Shown here: positions 50,904 through 61,238 of the stretch, in pieces
Layout: each line of letters starts with the position of its first letter
Position numbering within the stretch: the first letter of the stretch is position 1
Position numbers and translations under genes: made by a program
Assembly: GCA_022578605.1 (NCBI GenBank)
Contig: MU394067.1
Coordinates: forward strand, 62,001-126,000
Source: Camillea tinctor
Lineage: Eukaryota > Ascomycota > Sordariomycetes > Xylariales > Xylariaceae
Direction: 5' to 3'
Length of the DNA stretch: 64,000 nucleotides
The notes under the pieces: generated by a model
The model's input: the letters and a program-made list of their open reading frames with translations, nothing else
Told to the model about the DNA's origin: nothing
The model's database searches: none

Positions 50904-51239
50904 GGCGATAGGAATTATGTTCATCGTTGCAAGGTCTTCATGGGGTAAGAGATTCTGTAGGGTCCGGACTGGAACGCGTTCCGTCGTTGAAAAATGGTGA
51001 GGCACCGCCCCTGCTACACGGTCTCCGGGCCTTAGTGCGACACCAGGTCCTGCTGCCGTGGTGACTCCTCCGAGCTCGAGGGACGAAGTCCCATTTCGTG
51101 TCTCGACAAAACCATTCATTCCATAGATATCTTTAGCGTTGAGGCTGACTACCTGAAATGCAACGTCTACATACCCCGCGGGCGGATCCGTTGCCGGGCT
51201 AGAAAGCTTCTGGAAATGCAGCGTATCTGTCAGGCCATC

Positions 51240-51242
51240 TTA
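51240..51242 (-). other. In-frame stop in the PKS remnant
   Basis: TAA on the minus strand joins two stretches that read on in the same frame (RLSIG before, DGLTDTLHF after). A CAA to TAA change is a C-to-T transition, compatible with repeat-induced point mutation or ordinary decay. Confidence 0.75.
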
Positions 51243-51838
51243 GCCAATGGACAACCTAGCTCGTCCAACGGCTACGAGGCGGCTTTTTTCGACTGGATTT
51301 TCCATCTTGAGACGGCATCGAAACAGAGAATTCTTCTTAGAGTCGGGATAAAATCGTCTTATGTGAAGGATATCTTTCGACTGAATAAACTCCTTATCGC
51401 TCATCCCTTTCCCAGACTCAAGGACCTTACCAACATGGTCACAAGTAGTCTTCACATCAAATTTTGGGTTGTTAGATAGGCCAATATCCATGACAGTGAA
51501 TTTCAACGATAGTTGCTCCATCATCAAACAGCGAGCGAGTCCATTTACGAGTGATAAGTTAGGGTTAGGGGCCCCTAGCATATTTGCACCGGTCAGCCAA
51601 AGCAGGTCTTTAGCATTCCTAGCAATGACACGCAAAAGGTCCATGTCAGATTGCTTCATAGTAGCCAAAAATTCGCGCTCAATCTCAAGAAAGGAAATGC
51701 ATATGGGTGTTTCGTCTACTGTCATTGCGTCAAGTTCCTCAGTGGAAATCGTCTTAGTATCACGCACGCCTAGCTCCTGAGTCGAATTCCCTATCAATGG
51801 ATTAATAAGCTCTTCCACCTTAGCAGAAGGTTTGCAGG

Positions 51839-51899
51839 TCTATGGCCATTAGTTAGTTAGGCACTAATTGGACCTCGAAAGGGGGAGATTCAACCTACA
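51839..51899 (-). other. Relic intron in the PKS remnant
   Basis: On the minus strand it begins GTAGGT and ends with CTAACTAACTAATG then ATAG. Removing it joins GVLII to TCKPSAKVEEL in frame, as expected for the linker before the enoylreductase domain. Confidence 0.65.
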
Positions 51900-52670
51900 A
51901 TGATCAGTACACCTTTGCCTTCAAGAGGCATATATTGTGGCTTGTGAACTGCAAAATAATGATGATACCCCTTTCTCTGACAAGGGATATGAACTGGCTT
52001 GGAGACTGCTTCCATTTTCGTTCCGATGACGACTCCTAAGCTCGTCAGCTTGAAAAGTTCACTCTATAGGAGTAAGACTGGCTTAGAGTGCTTACCAAAC
52101 AGATCAGAACATCATACTGTGATGCTTCTACGTCGAGACCACCGTCTTCTCGGAATGTTCCGGTCTGCCACAAACCACATCGTGGAAAGGGGGTTTCTTG
52201 ACCCAAAACTGCCACTTCCCGGTCTGATCAGAATACTCACTACCCAGCTATATTACATGCACTCGAAGGGTTTTATGCCCAATCAAGTTGATCAGTACAG
52301 AAACGGTAGCAGGAATGCCATGGTTTTGAGTGACCTAGTCTATCCAACTTGTTCCAAACTCCAGTCAGGTGCTTGTTCAGAAGGGAGATCTCGTAAAAAT
52401 TCGTCTAGTTTACGAATGGTAGTTCGAAAAACTCCATCTTGGTAAAGGAGTTCCTTTGCCACCCCCGCATAGTGTGAGCCTTGGCCAGTGAAAATAAGGG
52501 CGAAAGGGAGCGAACCGGCTTGATCGACTTCTCCGGCGCGTTTAGAAAGTTGAACATCGAGTAAACAGCACTGCCCGCCGGATTGGGCCGCAGCTATAAC
52601 ATAGCCGATCCTCCAGTCGTGATCGACATTGAATTTGCCTTTATTCTTCAAATGGTTTGTGTCACCTTAT

Positions 52671-55613
52671 ATCCCCTTTTTATTTATTTGCTACCTTTAC
52701 GCTTTAATCGTTTGGTTTACTTTCATATAACGTGTAAGTTGTAACAATTCAGTATCTAGACCGTATTGTACTCAGCTCAACCCCCAACAAGCCCTGTGTA
52801 TATAACAATGGCTTAACGGGGCTTAAAAATATAATCAGCGGACTTAACACCTTATTCCCTTTATTAGGGATATAAGAAACTTTAAGGAAAGAAATTGACA
52901 AAGCTTGTAGGCGAGTAGAAGATGGTGGAACTGGGAACGCACAAGCCTTCTGGGAATGGACTGAGAAACAGGTAGAGAATTTTGCCTGATCCCTTCCCTC
53001 CTTTACTCGATCACAAGCTTTTCTCTTGGGGGACTTCTCGAGCGGTTAATGGATATTGGTTCAGTGTTGAGTTGCTAGACCTCTAATCAACATCCCTGCA
53101 AAGTGCTTCCAATCGAACGGAGGTTAAATAGTATATCATCTTCTTTTACCTACAATGTAGCCTACCCACAAGATAGAACCAATCGCACTGATGAACGTAT
53201 GTGCGGATGTTGTCTCGGCTCGATACCGAAAATATTGTTACGAGGGACCGAGAAAGTGCTGTTATTTTGAAAACTAAAGTAGCCGGTTTAAAATGGCCTA
53301 AAGAGAGTTACCTTTCCTACGCCATCTTATCCTTACACAGACGATTTATTGGCGTTAATTTCTTATGCTTGAAGCCTTTTACATTTCAGATAACATGTCA
53401 GCAGTTATATGCAGATCGGTGCCCCCCCCCTCTTCGTAACCAGGATGCAGTGGCCACCGGGTACCGGCAGGCAAGGAGACCGTTTGTATGTACAGAGGCC
53501 GGATTACCGTATTTGATTTTTGTCGTTATTGAGAATGTAACAGGCGAGCCCACCTTGCCACAAGAGCTTTCTGAGAATTCGTGAATGTCTGTTGTTGTTA
53601 TAGAAGCGGGAATTTGCCACCAAAATAACAAGACTATTAGCCCCGTCCACTCCTCTTTGTATAGTGGGTTTCGAGGGCTCGGCTCTGAAAGAGTTCAATC
53701 TGGGCGTAGAATGGGACTTCGTAACAGTGTTGTAGGTAAATGTAGACAATAGGGAATTACATCGTCCTTGGCAAAGATGTCCATATAGATCGTTAGTAGT
53801 ATGAGCCCAATGACATCCATATGAATTAATTAGAGGTCTGTTTTTGGCGAGAGCCTCAAAGTCTGCAAGGTATAAATGTAAATAGGCTAGGTGCCTAGGT
53901 ATATAACAAATAAATACAAACGGGTACCAAAGCATGTACTAACGCTACAAATTTTATCATCGGTTGGTGATATACCAACGTCTTGATGAACAGTTGTTTC
54001 AACCGTGATCAGCTTTCCATTACCGTTTTTGTTCTAAAAACTTAAGAAGAAATTACTAGTTCCCCTATTATAACGCTTATAAGTCGATCATACGGCTTTA
54101 AGAACATGCCTTAGTCCCAACATGTTGTAAGTTGACACCTTTGTATATAACACCATCCTCAGATACCGATGTTAGGTACAACATAACTCGCAGCCACCGA
54201 TCCATTCCACCATAATACGCTCTCTCCTCCCTCCCTCCCTCCTTCTCACTGCTTTCTTTGATGCATGTCAAACTCGGCCTTGACATCAAGTTTCTTTAAG
54301 AGACTGTTTCCAGGACACTATAATTTGATGATTGGGAAGCTAGCGGTGTCCATGTTGATTCTGGGTTATTTCTTGAGTTATAAAAAATAAGTAATTTTCT
54401 GCGATGGGGTGTCAGGGTCTAGGTAGGAACAGAGAAGATTCTTGTATATATGTAACGGCGACATATGTAGTTGTAGTTCTATATAGTATATTCCACGCAC
54501 AACAACATGCGGTTTACCTAAGCATTTGCTTGGTTCCTCGTGACAGCAGTCTAGAAAATCTAAGAATTAATGTATGTGGATTACGGATAGTAAGCACTAG
54601 ATCCGTCGCTCTTCTACCTTCTAGACACTTGCAGACAATGGCCCAGGTTTGTTCAATAAGGAATGATAGACACAACACGAAAATATAATCTCTTTTTGGA
54701 CGAAGAAGCAATTAAGTTTGTGAAGACCTTGTTACGGCCTTAAAAGAAGTAATGTTCTTATTTTTCGTGAACTTTCTCCTCGTCGATTCTTTTCTGGTGA
54801 TGCTATAATGCATAAGAGAAGACACTGCGGACAAATGATATTTTATTCCATTAAATGAGCATCAACCCCTATTTGAAAGTTTTCAATCTCTATGAAGCAG
54901 ACCCTACCATCATTGCCCCTCGTAGAGATCTTTGAAAGCGAAGTAAAAATCCCAGTGCAGGGCCTATCATATACTACAAGAAGTAATAATCAATAAGTAT
55001 GAAAGTGTACCTCTATTACCACCCTTTTTGTGTAATCACGCATTACTCTTTATCTATATATATTACCTAGGTACATACCATAATATCACCGAGAGCCCAC
55101 AGCAACAGGGTGCAGATGTAGAAAATGACGTATAGGCACTCGTACAACACGGTTGTTTGTTATATGCACACACAACCGATCAACGATGTCAAGATGTGGG
55201 CGTAGTACTATTCATGGTGCTGATCTGTCAGCAAGGCTGAGTCCTCCATCAATTTCTTTCGGCTGGCTCATGATGAAAGATTTTGGGTAAATACAACATA
55301 CCACCCTCATAGCGTTGCAAGAGAACCAAACAATGCATGCCCGTTAATTGAGTCGGTGTATCCTAGAAGATACTATTATATGGTCCAAGGTGTACAGTTG
55401 TCAAAAATCATTCTACAGCCAGTCAGACACAAATAGATGAACAATCTTTACCTGAGTATTGTAAAAACTATATATTGAATGGCGGGGTCCGAAGAAGGGG
55501 AAAAAATAAAATCTGTCTTTGGCGCGGTTTCGTCAAAAGTTGTATTTCACTACTCCTATCGATCTACGTAGTCCTGAACCTTTCAACTAGACACAACGAT
55601 ATACCACGCCACC
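52671..55613. other. AT-rich gene-poor stretch
   Basis: About 3 kb with short broken frames on both strands. The longest (53504-53935 minus, 143 residues; 53201-53584 plus, 127 residues) have no recognisable domain and are interleaved with AT-rich DNA. They may be further decayed parts of the PKS locus. A CCCT tandem lies at about 54228-54242. Confidence 0.45.
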
Positions 55614-57324
55614 ATGATTTTCGATGACCTAAGTAGTCTTTCCCAGCTTGAGAAGGACCAACTTCTCAACGGAGCCGTCGATCCTCCGCCTAAAGATGTC
55701 GTCCCAAACCTCAATAACCCATCAAATAGTAACGGCCTCGCTATAGGGATCAACAGCCTATGTATTTTTATATCTTTACTTCTCGTTTTAATACGTTTAT
55801 ATGTGTCGTGGTTCGTGTACAGAAAGATATTTGTGAATGACGGTGAGTATTCCGCCAATGGTAAAGGCGCCAGTCATCTATCTGAAATTTAGTAGGTGCA
55901 TTTGCTAACTAATTACATGTGCGGGTTGATTTAAGTCCTGTTAATAGTATCGTTCGTAAGTCATTTACGAGAACCGGAGGATATAACCACGAAGCTGTGA
56001 GTTGACAGAATCGTTTAGGCCTTGAGTATAGCATTTTACGGCATCGCCCTCGATGCGATTGTTCGTGTCGGTTACCTAATACACCAATGGGATATGTACT
56101 TGAGCGACTTCATGTATATGTTGCGTGTAAGAATATAAAACTGCGTCCTCGAACAACGCTAACCACCACAGGGTATCATCATAAGCATAACCATCTATAG
56201 TATATCGATTGCATTCATCAAAATAGCAATTATTCTTGAATGGCTTCGTATCTTCAACCCACGTCGCACTCGAGGAGTTTTCTACTGGAGCTCCCAAGTT
56301 ATCAGTGAGTAATTTCAGTACTAGTCATTTAATCCCCCCTCCCCTCCCTCCCTTTTACCGTTTGGCCTATCCCAGGAGTGGAAATTGCTTATCGTGGTCA
56401 AGTACATGATCTTTGGCACCCGAAACGCAATGCCAGTAATGAAGTCGTTATTCAATGGGACATTTAGTAACTTCCTCTATTCTAGTGGCCACCAACTTAC
56501 TTTTCTACGCTGCGGTCATCATCGTCATGGGGTTTTCTTGCATCCCATTCGCAAAGAACTGGAATCCGTTTCTCACTGGGGTTTGCAAGATCGACGTTAT
56601 TCAAGTACACGTTGCAGGAGAAGCGCTCAACTTCATAGTTAACCTAGCGATATTTTTCCTCCCACAGAAGATTATATGGCGACTGCATCTGCCACTCAAA
56701 AAGAGGCTTGGGATAGCTGCTGTATTTGCTTTTGGTATCTTGTATGCGCTCGAACATACCCAGTGCTCCTATATCTAAGTCTATACTAAGACTGAACTGT
56801 CTAGTGCGCTTATATTCTCGTGTCTTCGGCTTATCTGGACAATCCCACTGCTATATACACTGGAAGATGGAATATATAGATACACCGTCCTCGGCCTATG
56901 GACTTCGGCTGAACTGACTTGTGGAGTTATCGTCCTCTGCGTGCCATCTATTCCAAAAGCTTTTGCGAGTTTAGGGCTGGCGAAGATCATCTCTTCACTT
57001 AACCCTTGGAGTCATCCCTCAACGGAGAGGTCAAAAACTGCAGGTGCTGTAAAACACTGGTCTGGCCTAGGGAGGAATCGAGGATGTCCGAGACAATATC
57101 ACAAACTCGAAGGTCGTGGGTGCCCCGTCCCACTTCAAAATCTTGAGCCCACAAGGGATCCCAACTTACGTTCCTCGCCAAATGGCATTCCTAACCAGAA
57201 CCAAGGAGAATCAGGAATTCTTCGCACCACTATAATCACTACTACCACATATCCAAATCCTGATTATAACATGCCAAATGATCAATTCACATCCCAACAC
57301 CCATGGGTGTCTCCATCGTCCTAA
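55614..57324 (+). CDS. Seven-helix rhodopsin-type membrane protein (PTH11-like receptor family)
   Basis: Plasma-membrane protein of the large fungal rhodopsin-domain/PTH11-like family; members are proposed G-protein-coupled sensors of surfaces or nutrients. The model has 421 residues. Exons are 55614-55842, 55936-55955, 56019-56126, 56172-56304, 56486-56741 and 56805-57324. Seven hydrophobic helices result, among them GINSLCIFISLLLVLIRLYV, VLLIVSFALSIAFYGIALDA, GIIISITIYSISIAFIKIAI, ATNLLFYAAVIIVMGFSCIP and LWTSAELTCGVIVLCVPSIP. The family motifs FIKIAIILEWLRIF and GFSCIPFAKNWNP are present. The second exon is only 20 bases and is inferred because it fills helix 2 and repairs the phase. The cytosolic tail is hydrophilic and Thr/Pro/Asn-rich. 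Unlike the PKS remnant beside it, no inactivating change is seen. No CFEM domain is found at the N-terminus. Confidence 0.78.
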
Positions 57325-57402
57325 AAAAAATACGAGGCATATTTTCTACAAGTTATATGCGCATTGCTCTTTTCCAGTCATTCCGCTATGATATAGTAGG
57401 GC

Positions 57403-57423
57403 GGGGGGGGGGGGGGGGGGGGG
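57403..57423 (+). repeat. G homopolymer (21 bases)
   Basis: Uninterrupted G run 80 bases after the receptor stop codon. The length may be unreliable because such runs are error-prone in sequencing. Confidence 0.85.
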
Positions 57424-58287
57424 TGCCCGATGGACAGAGGTTGTAGTCAGTCTATAGATAGAGCACATGATATTCTAAGATTATATTAGACCAAGACGAA
57501 CATCTTCTTGGTATCAAATGGGGTTCAAAATGCCAACCAACTCTTGAAGCTGTCTCTTTGTTGTGTATACGACACCATATCCGAAGGTCTGAATATAATA
57601 GTTCGCAAATTCCTTCCTTAAGGGGGCCAGGATCTTTTCTAAAGGGCCGATAATCCCGGTGAGTATAGATGAACTAGACTGACGCACATGAAGACCGGCG
57701 ATTCCAAATAGAGTATCACATGTGTTTATCTACCGATGTGAGCTGTATTCAATGTACATTGCTGGATGCAAGTGCTACCTCAATGGTTGGTACAATGGAA
57801 ACGTGATAAACATGGCTTCCTGTGCTTCCATTACACTATATGCAAATTGTACTGGTCCTTCATACAACGCTACGATGATGGCTAGACTATACCTGTAGTG
57901 ATTCATGAGAGACCCAAGTTCGGTCAAGCCATACCATACACAGTTTCACTTGAAGTTGCCTCCAAGGCAATAAATTCTTGTCTCATGCACTTCATCAGAG
58001 CCTGCTGCTAATAAATTGGACAAGATGCGAGATGCCAAAATCCTGGATTTTTTTTTACCTAAGCCATTCAATAATGCAACGATATTGATGATCCACACTA
58101 GATCAGGCAGATCGGGATAGTGAAAAGAGTACCTATAGAGGGCGAAGGCGAAAAAGAATTAATCCGCCCCCACCTCTCACGCTCGGTGTGATAGCCTATG
58201 GTTACTATGTTCTGAACAAGATGACCTACATTTACACTAATGAATAAAATATAGACACTGAGCGCTTTGGGCTATCCTCTGAACTCT

Positions 58288-58322
58288 TAGCCCCGCTTCG
58301 GGGGTTCCGAGCGGGTTAGCCA
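58288..58322. repeat. GC-rich imperfect hairpin in AT-rich DNA
   Basis: TTAGCCCCGCTTCGG faces CCGAGCGGGTTAGCC with a five-base loop. It stands out sharply from its AT-rich surroundings and may be the end of a decayed mobile element. Confidence 0.45.
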
Positions 58323-58811
58323 AGCCCGATGTCTTCAGAGCCGACATGACGGTTGGTACAGATCGCTCAGGCGGCAGGTCAGTGGGAATAATCAGAAAAG
58401 TGAGTTTGATGCTGGAAGTTATTGCAGGCTACCGGCTAAAGGGTGCAAAAAATAATAATCTATTCTGCATATATACAAGGAGGTTATTACCGTGTATAGA
58501 ACAAGGTCTCAATGTAGCATGAGTATAGAATAATCGTTAGTGGTATGTCGAAGTCTCTTGTGTAATAGTGGCTTGATTACTTAAGCTAAGACTGGGGTGA
58601 AAGCCAATGAAAACCTTGAATATAAGTAGTTTTGTTACTAAAAAGGAGTGTTTGACAAAAGTATAACTAGTGGGACTATATACAGTGTACCTACCAACCA
58701 GGCATAGTTGACCTAAGTAACCTGGCAGTCTAACCTAACCTAGGTCAATACATATTAAATGCAGCTTCAAAGGCCAATGTTGAGGTCATCCATGTAAGGC
58801 ATGATAGGATT

Positions 58812-58866
58812 GGTGAATTTATTAATACCTACCTAGCCTGCCTAGGTACCTAGGTAGGTACCTCAT
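58812..58866. repeat. CCTAGGTA palindrome cluster
   Basis: TACCTACCTAGCCTGCCTAG continues directly into further CCTAGGTA and AGGTAGGTA units. It is the densest copy of the motif family in the window. Confidence 0.7.
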
Positions 58867-59403
58867 ATAGGTAAATATTTCGATGCGCTCTGGAAATTGA
58901 TTATTTCATACTTGCTCCTTACGTCCATAGAAGAATCCCGCCTGTAAGCAAGTTTATATGCAATGGGGATTAGGTATGTTTATTAATAGATCCTAGATCA
59001 CAAAGTGTTCTTGAGGCTGACATTTTGAGTGGAGGTAGGTAGTTAAAACTTCAATACGCTGAGCGAATGGGTATAAGTGGCAGAGTGGGCCGTGCCAAGA
59101 AGAGGAACGAGAGCTCGGCTCCCGATAAGCCATCGATAAGAAAGGAATCGCCAAAACGTGGCCTCACAAAGGTCTTTTAGTGTCGGTACATGACCTAAAG
59201 TGTGTCTAAGGTACATATATTATGTACATAGTAGTTAAAACTTAAAGCTTTACCTGCGTCTACCTATATACAATCAATTGAAGGTACAACCTTTAAACCT
59301 TCTCTTCTTCCCCCAAATTAAATCACCAACTAGCCAATGCGACAACCTATACTGCAACATCATAAAATATAGTAACCCCCGAACTGGGGAGAGTAAAAAA
59401 AAA

Positions 59404-60338
59404 ATGTACAACTCTCTCACCCGGATACAAAATGTATTCGGCTTCTTCACCTCCGTCGCCTTCGTCGTAGCCGCCATCATCGCCGCCTCCGACCTCATAG
59501 CTCCACGAACACCCAGCGGTATGATAGAACCCACCAGTGTCCAAGTGTAAGCTAGCCCTAACCGCCAGCAACCATTCCCTCCCCCCTTCTCTCCTCCCAT
59601 TTTCTACAAGCAAGTAGCTAACCTATCTTTTTTTTTTTTTCCTTTTTTAAAAATTACAGAGTCAAGGGCCGTCCGCACTACTACAGCACCAAGAAGGAGG
59701 AGTACGCCATAATCAAGTTCTCGCTCGAAGCCGACCTCTCGTCGCTCTTCACCTGGAACACGAAGCAGGTGTTCGTCTACGTGACGGCCGAGTGGCCCTC
59801 CCTCGGCGCCGACGGCGCCGTGACCCAGAACAACTCGGCCGTCATCTGGGACAACATCATCACGAGCCCGAGCGCCGACCACCTGAGCAACATGCCGCCC
59901 GTCGCGCTGCGGCGGCTGATCGAGAGCACCGCGGGTCGGGTTATAGATCCGGGCCGGTATGTTTTTTTTCCTCTTCTCCTCCCCCCTCCTCCCGAAAAAG
60001 TGAAAAGTTAAAAAAAAAAAAAAAAATACTAATCCTTCAATGTTTTAAAAAATTACAGAGGCAAGTTCCAACTCTTCAACCACAAGCCCAAGTACCAGAT
60101 CACCCACCCGAGCGGGCACATCGCCGAGTCCTCCGACGTGAAGCTGCGCCTGCACTACAACGTGCAGCCGTGGGTCGGCGCGCTGACCTGGGACCAGCAG
60201 GGGGTCGACCTGGGCCTGTGGAAGCGCCTGTCCGACGGCGTCAGTGAGGCCTTTGCTCTGCCCCCCGTTAAGCGCAAGGACGATGCCAAGACCTCCAGTT
60301 CCAAAGCTAAAACCAAGACTAAGTCTAAGGCGACGTAG
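59404..60338 (+). CDS. SPC3: Signal peptidase complex subunit 3 (SPC3, SPC22/23 family)
   Basis: Essential non-catalytic ER-lumenal subunit of signal peptidase, 239 residues. Exons are 59404-59546, 59660-59956 and 60059-60338, in frame, each intron ending TTACAG; the second has a TACTAAT branch site. The N-terminus MYNSLTRIQNVFGFFTSVAF starts a single signal anchor (about residues 12-32). The lumenal domain shows the family segments AIIKFSLEADLSSLFTWNTK, QVFVYVTAEWP, NSAVIWDNII and KFQLFNHKPKYQITHPSG. The Lys/Ser/Thr-rich C-terminal extension (about 25 residues) is typical of filamentous fungi. A coding bias to G/C-ending codons contrasts with the T- and A-rich introns. Confidence 0.93.
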
Positions 60339-61238
60339 GAGGGGGAAGAAGAGAGTGGAAGGGGAAATAACTGGGTGGTTTCTCTATGAAAGGGGGGCTC
60401 GGGATTTGGTGGGACGGGGGAAGGATTACATTATGGAATGGCCCGGTCAATATTTACGGACATCCACTCCTCCTCCCCTTAAATATTTCTTGTTATTTGT
60501 TTGTAAAGCGTTTCTTATCGTATAAATCACAAATTTGAACCCAGTTTGGACATTCGCTTACCTGCACTTGACTCTACTGGGGACACGTTTCCTATGGATA
60601 CATGGACGACCCCCCTTAATAGCGACAATGTGCAAGTCAGAGGGGTTACAGGAACTACCTTCTCTTTCCCAGCGCGGAACTGTATAACTTAGAGTACTTC
60701 CGTCTAGGTAGACGGCAAAGGAACATCTAGGGGCAGGGAAGGGCAGATTAGGAGAAGGGTGATGGGACATCTCCCATATTCAATAATTTTACATTAAGCT
60801 CTTAGGGAGGTAAGTAAATAGGTTATAACACGTAAGTCATGCGCAAGTTGGAACACACTGAATATCAAAAATCATCCATACGTAATTCAGGTCTCGAGGT
60901 AGACGCTAGAGAGTACTAGGTATTTCAGGGGTAGGGAAGGTCAAACAACACCGATTGACCTTTCTCTTCTCTCTCTCTCGTTCTCCGTCACATTTAGGGG
61001 TATAAGGCAAAGCAAAACATAAAACCGGCGTACTCCGTTCTTCCATGCAATATGAGAGTAAAAGAAGTGAAAATGATGATGCCTCTTTCTCTCTTTTGGG
61101 GGGGTTTTTTTTCGTGATTTTTTCAGATGCTCCAACGTAAACTCCATTTCTACCTCTGAAGTTCCCATCCCTGGCGCCCCTTGAATCCGAGCTCACCTAA
61201 ATGATGATGAATAACAAACAGGAATCGATCCCGGACAC
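60339..61238. other. Convergent intergenic region between SPC3 and the Ulp2-type protease
   Basis: 3' UTRs of both genes. No gene is seen. Confidence 0.6.

Larger units (their letters stand above)
50904..52670 (-). pseudogene. Remnant of a highly reducing type I polyketide synthase
   Basis: Pieces of one fungal reducing polyketide synthase lie in the correct order on the minus strand. 52651-52340 holds the end of the ketosynthase-acyltransferase linker and the start of the acyltransferase (FALIFTGQGSHYAGVAKELL). About 52050-51240 holds the linker before the enoylreductase (QYMPLEGKGVLII, then FLATMKQSDMDLLRVIARNA and LLWLTGANMLGAPNP), with an apparently intact intron at 51839-51899. 51239-50904 holds the start of the enoylreductase domain (YVDVAFQVVSLNAKDIYGM, HHFSTTERVPV). 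An in-frame TAA at 51240-51242 stands where intact synthases usually have a Gln codon. No ketosynthase, no acyltransferase active-site GHSxG, and no dehydratase, ketoreductase or carrier domain is visible. The acyltransferase-to-enoylreductase distance is far too short for an intact enzyme. It cannot make a product. Confidence 0.85.
57325..59403. other. AT-rich intergenic region
   Basis: No supported gene in about 2 kb. It contains a long G homopolymer, a GC-rich hairpin near 58290-58320 and a CCTAGGTA palindrome cluster near 58820-58866. The right end is the SPC3 promoter side. Confidence 0.5.

Noticed and set aside
51545..51575. Telomere-like GTTAGGGTTAGGGG
   Set aside because: Only two units, and they fall in the PKS linker coding for Pro-Asn-Pro-Asn-Leu, so chance coding is enough.
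56385..56642. Alternative frame inside the receptor gene (85 residues)
   Set aside because: It overlaps the intron and fifth exon of the receptor in another frame, and using it would break the membrane helices; the leftover intron would be only 19 bases.
45457..57324. A full ribosomal-peptide or polyketide gene cluster around the repeat protein
   Set aside because: No DUF3328/UstY-type oxidase, tyrosinase, methyltransferase, transporter or regulator was seen; only a PKS relic and a receptor are present.
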